From G963666895 sp963666895 (GTDB lineage: Bacteria > Desulfobacterota > Desulfovibrionia > Desulfovibrionales > Desulfovibrionaceae), in contig CAXXNS010000009.1 of NCBI GenBank assembly GCA_963666895.2, positions 248,001 to 312,000 of the forward strand: DNA of 64,000 nucleotides, written 5' to 3'. How positions within the stretch are numbered: the stretch's first letter is position 1; every line of letters starts with the position of its first letter. Below, piece by piece: positions 46,418 through 56,185 of this stretch. A program made the translations under genes and the position numbers. The notes below the pieces were generated by a model, which was given only the letters and a program-made list of their open reading frames with translations, was not told the DNA's origin and searched no databases.

Positions 46418-47538
46418 TCAGTCAGCTGATTGGCTGCCATGGCAATACAAGAGGTGGTCGCGGATGAGGTTGTCCAGCCGCCCGTCGAGCACGGCGTCCA
46501 CGTTGCCGTCCTCGGACCCGGAGCGGTGGTCCTTGACCAGCCGCGTAGGGTTGCAGGGTGTAGGTCCTGATCTGGCTGCCGAAATTGATGGCGTCCTTCT
46601 TGGAGTAGTCCACGCGCTGGCTCTCCTCGAGCTTCTTCATCTCCAGGTCGTAGAGCCGGGCCTTGAGGAGCTTCATGGCCGTCTGCCGGTTGCGGATCTG
46701 GGACTTCTCGTTCTGGCACTGGACCACGACGTTGGTGGGCAGGTGGGTGATGCGCACGGCCGAGTTGGTCTTGTTCACGTGCTGGCCGCCCGGGCCGCTG
46801 GCCCGGAACACGTCCACCCGCAGGTCGTCTTCCTTGATGTCGATTTCGATGTCCTCCTCCACGTCCGGGTACACGTCCACCGAGGCGAAGGAGGTGTGGC
46901 GGCGGCCCGAGGCGTCGAAGGGCGAGATGCGGATCAGGCGATGGATGCCCGCCTCGCCCTTGAGGAAGCCGTAGGCGTGGGGCCCGTCGATGCGGATGGC
47001 CGCGGATTTGATGCCCGCCTCCTCGGCCGGCTGGACGTCCAGTTCCTGGACGTCGAAGCCCTGGCGCTCGCCCCAGCGCAGGTACATGCGCAAAAGCATT
47101 TCGGCCCAGTCCTGGGACTCCACGCCCCCGGCCCCGGGATGGATCTCCAGGATGACCGGGCTGTCGTCGTGCTCGCCGCCCAGCAGGGTGGCCATCTCCA
47201 CCTGGTCCAGGTTGGATTCCAGCAGGTCGACCTGTTCGTTCAGGGCCTTGACCGTTTCCGGGCTTTCCTCCTCCTCGGCCAGGAGAAGCCACTCCTCAAC
47301 GTCGTTCTTGTTGGTGCGCAGGGCCTGATAGGTTTCGGTCTGGTGTTCCAGCCGGCTTTTTTCCTTGAGGATGGGCGTCATTCGTTCCGGGTCGTCCCAG
47401 GCGTCGGGCTTGGCCAGCTCGGCTTCGATCTCGCCCAGGCGCTTGGTCAGGCGGTCGTAGTCAAAGACGCCCCCAAAGGCTTTCGAATTTTTCAAACAGT
47501 TGGTTGGATTTGGCTTTGAGTTCGGAGTATTGGAGCAT
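46418..47538 (-). CDS. prfB: Peptide chain release factor 2, with programmed +1 frameshift
   Basis: RF2 ends translation at UGA and UAA. The first 25 codons (MLQYSELKAKSNQLFEKFESLWGRL) run into UGA at 47463-47461; a +1 shift continues as DYDRLTKRLGEIEAELAK. This is the known autoregulatory frameshift of prfB, described separately. The GGQ motif (ASGPGGQHVNKTNSAVRI) is intact and an SPF-like tripeptide region is present (IRISPFDASGRRH). A second, non-programmed break near 46544 (one extra base after TLQPY) must be removed for the normal ending RLVKDHRSGSEDGNVDAVLDGRLDNLI and stop at 46418. Confidence 0.92.
47461..47475 (-). promoter_or_regulatory. prfB programmed +1 frameshift site
   Basis: On the minus strand a GGGGG run (47474-47470) stands three bases before CTT-TGA-C, with UGA as codon 26. 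In E. coli prfB the same layout (Shine-Dalgarno-like G-run, three bases, CUU UGA C) makes ribosomes slip +1 when RF2 is scarce. Spacing and codon number are identical. Confidence 0.95.
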
Positions 47539-47565
47539 TGCTTGTCTTTCCTTGCAGTCCGGCCT

Positions 47566-49101
47566 TTAGGAGTTTCGGCCCTTGCGTCCGGACAGGCGGG
47601 CGGCCGCCAACAGGACCAGGGCCAGGCAGTACATGGCCGGAATCAACACATGATAGCAGCGATTGAACAGGGTTATCAAGTCGGAAGAAGCCACGCGGCA
47701 GGCCAGGGCCCCGGGGTCGTACTGCGGGATGGAGCCGGTGATGCGGCCCAGGGGGTCGATGCACACGGTGATGCCGTTGTTGGTGCACCGGGCCATGTAC
47801 CGTGCCTGCTCGATGCAGCGCAGCCGGGCGTGGGCCAGGTGCTGGCGCGGCGCGGCCGTGCGGCCGAACCAGGCGTCGTTGGACAGGTTGACCAGCAACC
47901 CGGCCCCGGACTCCACGCGGTGCTGGGCCAGGCCCGGGAAGATGGCCTCGTAGCAGATGAGCAGGCCCATGCGTACGCCTCCGGCCTCAAGCGGCGGCCC
48001 GGGCTGGCCCGGGTTGTAGTCCCCGGCGCCGTGCACCAGCTTGCCCAGGGGCAGGATGTCCTTGAGGGGCACGTATTCGCCGAAAGGCACCAGGTGCTCC
48101 TTGTCGTAGCTCCCGGCCATGCCGCCCGTGGGCGAGATCAGGAAGGCCCGGTTGTACAGGCTGAACCCGGGCGGGTCGTCCCGCAGAGTGTAGGCCGGAG
48201 CACCGGTCAGCAGCCAGGTGTCGGTCTTTTGGGCGTATCCCAGCACCGCGGTGGTCAGGGGCGTGATGTCCTGGAGGTAGAAGGGCAGGGCGGTCTCGGG
48301 CCAGAAGATGATGTCCGTGGCCCTTTCCGCCGGCTCGGTGTCCAGCCTGGCCTGGGTCAGGCCCCGGTACTGGCTGATGGTGGCCTCCTGGTAGGCCTGG
48401 TCCCATTTCATGCCCTGGTCCACGCTGCCCTGGACCAGCAGCACATCCACGCCGCTGTCGTCCGTGGGCTGGACGGCCTTGTCCTGGGCGGCCATGCGCA
48501 CGGGCCCGTACACGGCCAGGAACAGGACCAGGGCCAGGGCGATGTACCTTGGCGAGCGGCCGGTGTTGACCAGCACCAAAGCCGTGGCCAGGGCGGCCAG
48601 CAGGGCGGACAGCCCGTAGGCCCCCACCAGGCTGCACGCCTGCACGGCCCAGGGCCAGGGCGCCAGGGCCGTGGCCAGGGTCACCCAGGGGAAGCCGGTG
48701 AACATGAACGAGCCCACGTGCTCGGCCACGAACCAGAACACGCCCCCGGCCAGGCAGACCGCCCAGGGCGGCAGGCGGCGGGCCGTATAGTGCATGGCCA
48801 CACACCAGAGCGCGAAATAGGAGGAGGTGATGGCGGCCACCAGGGGAGGGCAGGGCCCGGCCAGGAACCAGGGCAGGCCGCCGTACACGCCGATGGGCAG
48901 GGCGATCCAGTAGAACACGGCCAGTTGGGCCAGCCCGGCGGCCAGCCAGCCCCAGAGAAAGGCCTTGCCCGGGGTGTGGGCCCTGAACGCCAGCCAGGCC
49001 AGGCCCAGGGGCAGGCCCAGCACCGCGGGCGGGAACTGCCATAACGAGTTGGCGAACCCGAACAGGGATCCGATGGCGGCGATGAGAACCAAAAAGGGCA
49101 T
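47566..49101 (-). CDS. lnt: Apolipoprotein N-acyltransferase
   Basis: A 511-residue inner-membrane enzyme that adds the third acyl chain to lipoproteins. N-terminal membrane helices (about 1-195) precede a nitrilase-type domain with the triad glutamate in WPETALP, lysine in DKEHLVPFGEY and cysteine in LLICYEAIFP. One C-terminal helix ends it. It starts one base after the corC stop, the common corC-lnt pairing, and is followed by prfB. Confidence 0.94.
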   Translation of the reverse strand: MPFLVLIAAIGSLFGFANSLWQFPPAVLGLPLGLAWLAFRAHTPGKAFLWGWLAAGLAQLAVFYWIALPIGVYGGLPWFLAGPCPPLVAAITSSYFALWCVAMHYTARRLPPWAVCLAGGVFWFVAEHVGSFMFTGFPWVTLATALAPWPWAVQACSLVGAYGLSALLAALATALVLVNTGRSPRYIALALVLFLAVYGPVRMAAQDKAVQPTDDSGVDVLLVQGSVDQGMKWDQAYQEATISQYRGLTQARLDTEPAERATDIIFWPETALPFYLQDITPLTTAVLGYAQKTDTWLLTGAPAYTLRDDPPGFSLYNRAFLISPTGGMAGSYDKEHLVPFGEYVPLKDILPLGKLVHGAGDYNPGQPGPPLEAGGVRMGLLICYEAIFPGLAQHRVESGAGLLVNLSNDAWFGRTAAPRQHLAHARLRCIEQARYMARCTNNGITVCIDPLGRITGSIPQYDPGALACRVASSDLITLFNRCYHVLIPAMYCLALVLLAAARLSGRKGRNS

Positions 49102-49102
49102 G

Positions 49103-49937
49103 TCAGTTCTGCGGGGCGGCTTCCGGCGGATCGATGAGAATGGTCAGGATGTGCTTGGCGTCGGCCTCTCGGACGTGGAAGCGCCGTCCGTCCAGGCTGA
49201 AGAATTCTCCCTGGTTGGGGATGCGCCCGGCCATCTGGCACAGGTAGCCGCCCAGGGTGTCCACGTCCTCGGAGGACAGGCGGATGCCGGAGCGTTCGGC
49301 CAGGTCGTCCAACTCCAGCTTGCCGGAAACCAGCAAAGAACCGTCGTCGAGTTCCACGATGTCGTCGGGCCGCTCGGTGTCGTACTCGTCCTCGATTTCG
49401 CCCACGATCTCCTCGATGATGTCTTCCAGGGTGGCCAGGCCCGAGGTGCCGCCGTACTCGTCCACAACGATGGCCAGGTGCATCTTCTTGCGCTGGAAGG
49501 CCTTGAGCAGGGCCTTGATGTCCGCGGTCTCGGGCACGAAGTAGGGCTCGCGCATGAGGTCGCCGGCCGTGGCCTTCTGGGCGTGGTCGGGAGCGGTGAG
49601 CGGGGGCAGCAGGTCCTTGGCGTGGAGCACGCCCACCATCTGGTCCTTGTTTTCGCGGTACACCGGGATGCGGGAGTGGCCGGAATCGAAGATCAATTGG
49701 GCCACCTCGCCCACGGTGGCGGACTTCTCCACGCAGGACGATGTCCGCCCGCGGGGTCATGATGTCTTCGGCCGTGGTCTCCGCCAGGTTCAAAACGTTG
49801 AGGAGCATGGACACGTCCTCGGCCTTGATCTCGCCTTCCTGGCTGGCCTCCTGGATGTGCTCCTCAAGCGGGGCGTCGGATTTCTTGAACAGGCTGCGTA
49901 CTTTCAACCAGAATCGACTGTCCGATCCTTCGTCCAA
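49103..49937 (-). CDS. CorC/HlyC-type CBS domain protein, one extra base
   Basis: A soluble protein of about 277 residues with two CBS domains and a CorC_HlyC domain, linked to magnesium/cobalt efflux. The start is TTG 49937, set by AAGGAG eight bases upstream. After TAEDIMTPRADIV an extra base near 49738 must be skipped to read CVEKSATVGEVAQLIFDSGHSRIPVYRE. The rest (VDEYGGTSGLATLEDIIEEIVGEIEDEYD) is clean to the stop. It lies directly upstream of lnt. Confidence 0.88.
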
Positions 49938-50064
49938 GCAGGGACTCCTTGGTTGTGGTTGGCCGTGTAGCCCGGGGTGGAATTTTTCATGCCCCGGATT
50001 GGGTGCAAACCTATGTCGGGCCGAGGGAATCTGTCAACTCGCCAATACAGGTTTCAACCATTTG

Positions 50065-51945
50065 TCACAAGCGGCCGGTCTTTTTCAGGTGCACTTCCAG
50101 GCAGGCCAGGGCGGCCGGGGTGACGCCGGAGATGCGCCCGGCCTGGCCCAGGTTCAGCGGCCGGACCGTGGATAGCTTTTCCACAACCTCCCGGGTCAGC
50201 CCGGAAACATCAGCGTATTTAATGTGTTGCGGCAAGGCGATGGCTTCCAGCTCACGGTCGGACCGGGCCAGGTCGGCCTGGCGGTCCAGGTAACCCTGGT
50301 AGCGGATATGGGTCTCGGCCTCGCGGCGCACGGCCTCGGGCAGGTCCATGACCCCGGGCCACAGCGGGGCCAGGTCCTCCAGGGCCAGACCGGGCTGGCG
50401 CAGGATCGCGGCCAAGGGCACGGCCTTGCCCGGGATGGATGCACCGACCCTGTTCAGCACGTCCCGGGTGGGCGCGTCGGGCCGGACCATGATTGTTTCC
50501 AATGCCTCCAGGGCCGCGTCCAGCCGGCGCTTCTTGGCCTGGAATAGGGCCCAGTGCTCGTCGTCCACCAGGCCCAGGTCCCGGCCCAGAGGGGTCATGC
50601 GCTGGTCCGCGTTGCCTTCGCGCAGCAGGAGCCGGTGCTCGGCCCGGGAAGTGAACATGCGGTAGGGCTCCATGGTGCCCTTGGTGACCAGATCGTCCAC
50701 CAGCACGGCCATGTAGGCCTGGTCCCGGCCGGGCAAAAAGGGCTCACGCCCGGTCAGTTCGCTGGCCACGTTGAGCGCGGCCCACATGCCCTGGGCGGCT
50801 GCCTCCTCGTAGCCCGAGGTGCCGTTGATCTGTCCGGCCAGCCACAGCCCGGGCAGAATTTTGGTCTCCAGGGTCGGCTTGAGCTGGGTGGGCGGGGCGA
50901 AGTCGTACTCAATGGCGTAGCCGGGCCGCACCACCTGGGCGTTCTCCAGGCCCGGAATGCGGCTGAGCATAGCTTTTTGCACGTCCAGGGGCAGGCTGGT
51001 GGGGATGCCGTTTGGATAGACCTCGGGGCTGTCCAACCCTTCGGGCTCCACGAACACCTGATGGCGGGTCTTTTCCGGGAACCGGGCCACCTTGTCCTCG
51101 ATGGACGGGCAGTAGCGCGCGCCCGTGCCCTGGATGACACCGGTGAACAGGGGCGAGCGGTCGAACCCGGTGCGGATGGCCTCGTGGGCCTCGGGCGTGG
51201 TCCAGGTCAGGTGGCAGGAGACTTGGGGCAGGCTGGCCCTGGTACTGCGGAAGCTGAACAGGGGCGGCGGATCGTCCCCGGGTTGTTCTTCCATGACGCT
51301 GAAATCAATGGACTCCTTGAGCAGACGCGGGGTGGTGCCGGTCTTGAGCCGCCCCAACTCCAATCCGATGGCCCGCAGGCTGTCGGACAGCTCGTTGGAC
51401 GGCGGATCGCCCAGACGTCCGGCCGGGAAGTGCTCCAGTCCGATGTGGATGAGGCCCTTCAGGAAGGTGCCCGTGGTCAGGAGGATGTGTTTGGCCCTGA
51501 AAATTTCGCCCAGGGAGGAGACCACGCCCGCGGCTCGGCCCTTGTCCACGTGCACTGCCTGGACCGTGTCCTGGCGGACCCAGAGGTGCTCCAGGCTGAA
51601 CAGGTCCTGCTTGACCACGCGCATGTACTCGGGCCGGTCGATCTGGGCCCGGGTGGCGCGCACGGCCGGCCCCTTGCGCGTGTTCAGGGTCCTAAACTGG
51701 ATGCCCGCCGCGTCCGCCCACAGCCCCATGCGGCCGCCCAGCGCGTCGATCTCCTTGACCATGTGCCCCTTGGCCAGCCCGCCGATGGCCGGGTTGCAGG
51801 ACAGCTGGCCGATGTGGTCCACGTTGATGGTCAGGAGCAGGGTGTTCAGGCCGAGCTTGGCCGAGGCATGGGCCGCCTCGCAGCCCGCGTGCCCGGCGCC
51901 GACCACGATGAGGTCGAAGAGCTCCGGGACCGCGGCCTTGGCCAT
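50065..51945 (-). CDS. mnmG: tRNA uridine-5-carboxymethylaminomethyl(34) synthesis enzyme MnmG
   Basis: A 626-residue FAD enzyme that, with MnmE, modifies U34 in tRNAs reading split codon boxes. The FAD-binding GAGHAGCEAA is near residue 16, and GGRMGLWADAAGIQFRTLN and the C-terminal helical domain (QIKYADVSGL-like HIKYADVSGL) are complete. The MnmE partner is not in the window. It follows the M20 peptidase by 23 bases. Confidence 0.97.
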   Translation of the reverse strand: MAKAAVPELFDLIVVGAGHAGCEAAHASAKLGLNTLLLTINVDHIGQLSCNPAIGGLAKGHMVKEIDALGGRMGLWADAAGIQFRTLNTRKGPAVRATRAQIDRPEYMRVVKQDLFSLEHLWVRQDTVQAVHVDKGRAAGVVSSLGEIFRAKHILLTTGTFLKGLIHIGLEHFPAGRLGDPPSNELSDSLRAIGLELGRLKTGTTPRLLKESIDFSVMEEQPGDDPPPLFSFRSTRASLPQVSCHLTWTTPEAHEAIRTGFDRSPLFTGVIQGTGARYCPSIEDKVARFPEKTRHQVFVEPEGLDSPEVYPNGIPTSLPLDVQKAMLSRIPGLENAQVVRPGYAIEYDFAPPTQLKPTLETKILPGLWLAGQINGTSGYEEAAAQGMWAALNVASELTGREPFLPGRDQAYMAVLVDDLVTKGTMEPYRMFTSRAEHRLLLREGNADQRMTPLGRDLGLVDDEHWALFQAKKRRLDAALEALETIMVRPDAPTRDVLNRVGASIPGKAVPLAAILRQPGLALEDLAPLWPGVMDLPEAVRREAETHIRYQGYLDRQADLARSDRELEAIALPQHIKYADVSGLTREVVEKLSTVRPLNLGQAGRISGVTPAALACLEVHLKKTGRL

Positions 51946-51968
51946 GACTTTTTTCCGATCCTGGGGGG

Positions 51969-53213
51969 TTAGCCGTTGAAGAGCATCCGGGCCATGACCT
52001 GGGCGTCGCCCAGGGTGAAGGCGATGGAGCTCTTTTCATTGGGCTGGTGGGCGTTGTGCATGAGCCTGGACCAGACCACGGCCTGGTACCCGGCCCGGCG
52101 CAGGAACGCGGCCACCGTGCCTCCGCCGATGCCCACGGCCTTGGGGTCGTTGGCGTACACGGCCCGGGCCGCGTCCATGACCCGGCGGGCGATCTCGCCG
52201 TCGGCCGGAGTGGCCGGAGCGGCCTGTTCGCCCTGGTCGATGTCCAGGCGGATGGTCACGCCGCGCTCGGCCTCCACCTGGTCGGCCAGCTCCCGGAACG
52301 CGGCCAGGACCTCGTCCAGGCCGTACTGGGGCAGTACGCGGCAGTCCACGTAGAACACGTCCCGGCCGGGAATGGTGTTCACATTGGCCACGTTGGCGTC
52401 CTTTTTGGTGGGCTCGAACGTGGAGCGGTCCGGGTTGAACAGGGGATCGCGGGCCGGGAAGCGCTCGCCCAGCCCGGTGATGCGCAGGATGAGGTCGGCC
52501 GAGGCGACCAGGGTGTTGATTCCCTCGTCCGGGGTGGAGCCGTGGCACTGCTTGCCGTGCACCGTGACCTTGAGCCAGAGCATGCTCTTCTCGGCCACCT
52601 CCACCATCTCGCCGGTGTCGTCGCCAAAGTCCGGGATCAGGAACAGGTCGTTGTCCTTGAACAGATCGCCGTGCTCCCTGAGCACCCAGTCCAGGCCGAA
52701 GGTGGACGCGGTCTCCTCGTCGGCCACCATGAGCAGGCCCAGGGAAAGGTCTGGGACAATGTCCAGGTCCAGCAGGGCCTTGGCCAGGACCACGGAGGAA
52801 ACCAGCCCCTGGTGGTTGTCCTCCACGCCCCGGCCCAGGACCAGGTCGCCGTCCACCTGGAGTTCGTACGGGTCGAAGTCCCAGAGGTCCAGGTCGCCCG
52901 GGGGCACCACGTCCAGGTGGGAGATGATCCACAGGGTCCGGCCCTGGTCGCGGCCGGGCAGCCGCACGGCCAGGCTGGGCCGGTAGCCGCACTCCACGCC
53001 GGGGTCCGGAGCGCGCAGCTCCCGGACGTCGGCCAGGCCCATTTCCTTTATGTATCCCTTGAGGAAGTCGGCCTTGTCCTTTTCGCCCTGGCCGCCGTTC
53101 TTGGGCCCCAGGGCGGGGATGGCCACCAGCTTGCGCTGCAGATCGATGACCAGGTCACGATCCTGGCCGATGCGGTCCAGCAGGGCCTGGGGAACGGGAG
53201 TGGTGTCCGGCAT
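51969..53213 (-). CDS. M20 family metallopeptidase (ArgE/DapE-like)
   Basis: A 414-residue zinc hydrolase. WIISHLDVVPPGD holds the first metal histidine and aspartate, GRGVEDNHQGLV the bridging aspartate, and VADEETAS the catalytic glutamates; a dimerisation lid occupies about 190-310. ATG 53213 is preferred because AAGGAG lies just upstream. ArgE, DapE and dipeptidases share this fold, and the substrate cannot be chosen from sequence alone. Confidence 0.88.
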   Translation of the reverse strand: MPDTTPVPQALLDRIGQDRDLVIDLQRKLVAIPALGPKNGGQGEKDKADFLKGYIKEMGLADVRELRAPDPGVECGYRPSLAVRLPGRDQGRTLWIISHLDVVPPGDLDLWDFDPYELQVDGDLVLGRGVEDNHQGLVSSVVLAKALLDLDIVPDLSLGLLMVADEETASTFGLDWVLREHGDLFKDNDLFLIPDFGDDTGEMVEVAEKSMLWLKVTVHGKQCHGSTPDEGINTLVASADLILRITGLGERFPARDPLFNPDRSTFEPTKKDANVANVNTIPGRDVFYVDCRVLPQYGLDEVLAAFRELADQVEAERGVTIRLDIDQGEQAAPATPADGEIARRVMDAARAVYANDPKAVGIGGGTVAAFLRRAGYQAVVWSRLMHNAHQPNEKSSIAFTLGDAQVMARMLFNG

Positions 53214-53272
53214 GGGTTGCTCCTTGCATGGGATTGGCCGGACCATACGGAAGAACGGGCCGGCCTGCGAGC

Positions 53273-53302
53273 AAAAAAAAAGGGCGGGGCCGCACCCCGC
53301 CC
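53273..53302 (-). terminator. Rho-independent terminator after the PxxKW gene
   Basis: On the minus strand GGGCGGGG pairs with CCCCGCCC (loop TGCGG), followed by nine T residues. It lies 16 bases beyond the PxxKW stop. Confidence 0.92.
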
Positions 53303-53318
53303 TGTGAGGCGAAATGGT

Positions 53319-53630
53319 CTAGCGGCCCCGGGCGGCGCGCTTGGAAGCTTTGAGGGGGTTGATCTTGACGTTGCCGGTGGCGTCCACGGTGGCCCGGACG
53401 TGGGTGGCGAAGTTGCAGACTCCGCGGGCCCACTTGATGCCCGGCTGCGGGTAGCTGGGGCAATATTTGTTGTCTTCCACCGGGATCATGCGCTCGCAGC
53501 CCTCGCACTGCTCCACAACGGGCTCCATGAGCACACCGTTGTACATCAGGCCCTCGGCGGTCATTTCCGCGCCCACCAAGCCGATGCGCTTGATCTTCTT
53601 GGCGGCTTTCTTGTCGTTGAGCTTGGCCAC
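53319..53630 (-). CDS. PxxKW family cysteine-rich protein
   Basis: A 103-residue protein with CEGCERM, CPSYPQPGIKW and C-N-F: the P-x-x-K-W motif and four cysteines of a small family common in sulfate- and metal-reducing deltaproteobacteria. Both ends are lysine- and arginine-rich, so RNA or DNA contact is possible. Function is unknown. GTG 53630 is chosen from GGAGAG five bases upstream; in-frame ATGs further up lack a ribosome-binding site. Confidence 0.8.
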   Translation of the reverse strand: MAKLNDKKAAKKIKRIGLVGAEMTAEGLMYNGVLMEPVVEQCEGCERMIPVEDNKYCPSYPQPGIKWARGVCNFATHVRATVDATGNVKINPLKASKRAARGR

Positions 53631-53730
53631 GATATCTCTCCTTTGGGCATTGTTGGCGATAAAGAAGGGTTTGATATTCGTCGAAGCCCCGGTTGTCAAG
53701 GGGATTGGACTATGGTTTTTCAGTCCCGCT

Positions 53731-54510
53731 TCAATCCAGGTTGCGCACGGCCTCGATGAGCAGGTTGGTGACCTTCTGGGCGTTGTCCGTGAAAATCTTC
53801 AGGATTTCGTCCCAGGTCACGGGCTCCTCGTCCTCTTTCCAGCAGTCGTAGTCCGTGCTCATGGCCACGGCCGCGTATGGGATGCCCGCCTCGGCGGCCA
53901 GGGCGGCCTCGGTGGCGATGCTCATGTTGATCACGTCCGCGCCCAGGGTGCGGAACATGTGCGATTCCGCCCGGGTGGAGAAGCGCGGCCCCTCGATGGT
54001 GACCACGGTTCCCTTCTCGTGGAAGGTCAGCCCCAGGGTCTTGCAGGCCTGGATGAGCACGGCCCGCAGGCCGGAGTCAAAGGGGTCGGCCATGGGCGTG
54101 TGTATGGGGGCGTGGGGCTCGAAGCGTTCGAAAAAGGTGTTGTGGCGCTTGCGGGTGAAGTCGATGAACTGGTCCAGGATGACCAGGTGGCCCCGGTCGA
54201 TTTTGGTTCGCAGGGAGCCGCAGGCCGTGGTGGCCAGGATACAGTCGCAGCCCGCGTCCTTGAGGGCCTGGATGTTGGCCCGGTAGTTGACCATGCTCGG
54301 CGGGATGGTGTGCTGGCGGCCGTGCCGGGCCAGGAGCAGGACCGTGTGCCCGTGTGTGTCCACTCTCCGCAGGGGGGAACTGGGCTGGCCCCATTGGGTC
54401 GTATCAATAAGAATGTCGCGTTCGGCCGCCTGGATTTCGGCCTCGTGGGCGTCCTCCATGACGTCGGCGCTGTTCAGCCCCGAGCCGCCGATGATTCCGA
54501 TGGTCTTCAT
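53731..54510 (-). CDS. mtnP: S-methyl-5'-thioadenosine phosphorylase
   Basis: A 259-residue phosphorylase that splits methylthioadenosine into adenine and methylthioribose-1-phosphate. IGIIGGSGL at the start, ILATTACGSLR, EGPRFSTRAES and STDYDCWKEDEEPVT are MTAP features; the DCWKE segment favours MTAP over purine nucleoside phosphorylase. Apt, which recycles the released adenine, lies eight bases upstream in the same direction, a sensible metabolic pair. Confidence 0.93.
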   Translation of the reverse strand: MKTIGIIGGSGLNSADVMEDAHEAEIQAAERDILIDTTQWGQPSSPLRRVDTHGHTVLLLARHGRQHTIPPSMVNYRANIQALKDAGCDCILATTACGSLRTKIDRGHLVILDQFIDFTRKRHNTFFERFEPHAPIHTPMADPFDSGLRAVLIQACKTLGLTFHEKGTVVTIEGPRFSTRAESHMFRTLGADVINMSIATEAALAAEAGIPYAAVAMSTDYDCWKEDEEPVTWDEILKIFTDNAQKVTNLLIEAVRNLD

Positions 54511-54518
54511 GACTCCGC

Positions 54519-55037
54519 CTAGAGCTCGATGAGGTATTGGTGCTTGTGCCCGTGGGTTTGCATTATCTTGGGCCCGTCCAGGAAGCCGAGCTGGATGACG
54601 AAGCCCACGCCCACCACGTTGGCGCCCATGTGCTGGACCAGCTGGAACACGCCGCCCACCGTGCCGCCCGTGGCCAGCAGGTCGTCGATGACCAGGACCT
54701 TTTCGTCCTTGGCCAGGGCGTCCTCGTGCATGCACAGGGTGTCGGTGCCGTATTCCAGGTCGTAGGTCACTTCTCGGGTCTTGTAGGGCAGCTTGCCGGG
54801 CTTGCGCACGGGCACGAAGCCGATGCCCAGCTTGTAGGCCAGGGGCGCGCCGAAGATGAAGCCGCGCGCTTCGGCGGCCACGATCTTGGATGCGCCGGAA
54901 TCGCTGAAACGCTCGGCCAGCTGGTCCACGGTGTAGCGGAAGGCGGTGGGATCGGAAAGGATGGGGGTGATGTCGAAAAAGACAATGCCCTCTTTGGGAT
55001 AGTCAGGAATGTCGCGGATATAGTCGCGAAGGTTCAT
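54519..55037 (-). CDS. apt: Adenine phosphoribosyltransferase
   Basis: A 172-residue enzyme that converts adenine and PRPP to AMP. It starts MNLRDYIRDIPDYPKEGIVFFDITP and has the PRPP-binding VLVIDDLLATGGT near residue 117. AAGGAGG precedes the ATG. It is divergent from ksgA and probably forms an operon with mtnP for salvage of adenine from methylthioadenosine. Confidence 0.97.
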   Translation of the reverse strand: MNLRDYIRDIPDYPKEGIVFFDITPILSDPTAFRYTVDQLAERFSDSGASKIVAAEARGFIFGAPLAYKLGIGFVPVRKPGKLPYKTREVTYDLEYGTDTLCMHEDALAKDEKVLVIDDLLATGGTVGGVFQLVQHMGANVVGVGFVIQLGFLDGPKIMQTHGHKHQYLIEL

Positions 55038-55160
55038 GGCGTCCTCCTTGGTTCAGGCCGGGTTGTAGACCGCTGGAAGCCGGGAAGTCAACACGATCCC
55101 GTCCCGGATGCGCCGTCTCGGGCTGTTGTCAGGGCAGGGCGGGCAGGGTAGGGATGGCCC

Positions 55161-55958
55161 ATGAGCGAGCGCGCCCCTCTGCCCAGGGCCAAAAAATCCT
55201 TGGGCCAGCATTTTCTTATCGACGACAACATATGCCGCCGCATCGTGGCCGCCCTGGATACGGGCCCCGAGGACCGGGTGGTGGAGATCGGCCCCGGAGC
55301 CGGAGCTCTGACCCGGTTCCTGGTCCAGGGGGAGTTCGAGCGCCTCATCCTTATAGAGAAGGACGAGCACCTGGCCGAGCTGGCCGCTTCGGAGTGGCCC
55401 CGGGCCGAGGTGCGCACGGGCGATGCCCTGGAGGTGGACTGGGCCGCCCTGTCCCACCCTCGGCTCAAGGTGGTGGGCAACCTGCCCTACAACGTGGCTT
55501 CGCGCATCCTGTGGGAGATGGTGCTCAATTGTCAGACCTTTGACCGCGGTGTGTTCATGATCCAGCGCGAGGTGGCCGACCGGTTGGCCGCCCCGGCCGG
55601 GAACAAACAGTACGGCGCACTGTCGGTTTGGGTGCAGAGTTTCGCCCGGGTGAAGCGTCTGTTCACCGTGGGGCCGCACCTGTTCCGGCCCCGGCCCAAG
55701 GTGGATTCGGCCGTGGTCCTGCTCACGCCCGTGGCTGAGCGTCCGGCCCACCCGGAGCGGTTGGCCCTGCTGGTGCGCATGGCCTTCCAGTCCCGCCGCA
55801 AGCAATTGGGCAACGCACTGAAACTGGTCTGGTCCCCGGCTGTTGACGCTTGGCTGGCGCGGCAGGGATTGGATCGGACCATTCGCTCGGAAGTGCTGAC
55901 TTGTGAACAATTCCGGGAGCTTGCCGTGATCATGGGTGGAGAAGCCTCGAAATGCTAG
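55161..55958 (+). CDS. ksgA: 16S rRNA dimethyladenosine transferase
   Basis: A 265-residue SAM methyltransferase that dimethylates two adjacent adenines near the 3' end of 16S rRNA. KKSLGQHFLID at the N-terminus, EIGPGAGALT (SAM binding), VVGNLPYNVAS (the NLPY active-site motif) and FRPRPKVDSAVV are all present. It is followed by a 227-base promoter gap before the second HU gene. Confidence 0.97.
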   Translation: MSERAPLPRAKKSLGQHFLIDDNICRRIVAALDTGPEDRVVEIGPGAGALTRFLVQGEFERLILIEKDEHLAELAASEWPRAEVRTGDALEVDWAALSHPRLKVVGNLPYNVASRILWEMVLNCQTFDRGVFMIQREVADRLAAPAGNKQYGALSVWVQSFARVKRLFTVGPHLFRPRPKVDSAVVLLTPVAERPAHPERLALLVRMAFQSRRKQLGNALKLVWSPAVDAWLARQGLDRTIRSEVLTCEQFRELAVIMGGEASKC

Positions 55959-55970
55959 GAATTTTGCCTA

Positions 55971-55999
55971 TTGACTTCCAAGGTGAAAATAGGTTTTAG
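55971..55999 (+). promoter_or_regulatory. Promoter candidate for the HU gene
   Basis: TTGACT, 17 bases, TTTTAG. The -35 is good, the -10 weak. It leaves a leader of about 180 bases before the HU start at 56186. The leader holds GAGGAGGAAGG just before the ATG but no other clear element. Confidence 0.4.
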
Positions 56000-56185
56000 A
56001 TGGTCGCGAACATCGTGAAAGTGGCTTGAAGCGAGATTTTTCAGGGCTTCAAGACGATTGTCACTGGACAGGAAACAGAGTTTCCATTAAGGCGGTAGAA
56101 AGCATGCCGGGGAGTTCAGGGAAGCTTTCCCAAAACCGGCAGCAACCGTTTGTGTAGGTGAACCATCTATGAGGAGGAAGGACTA

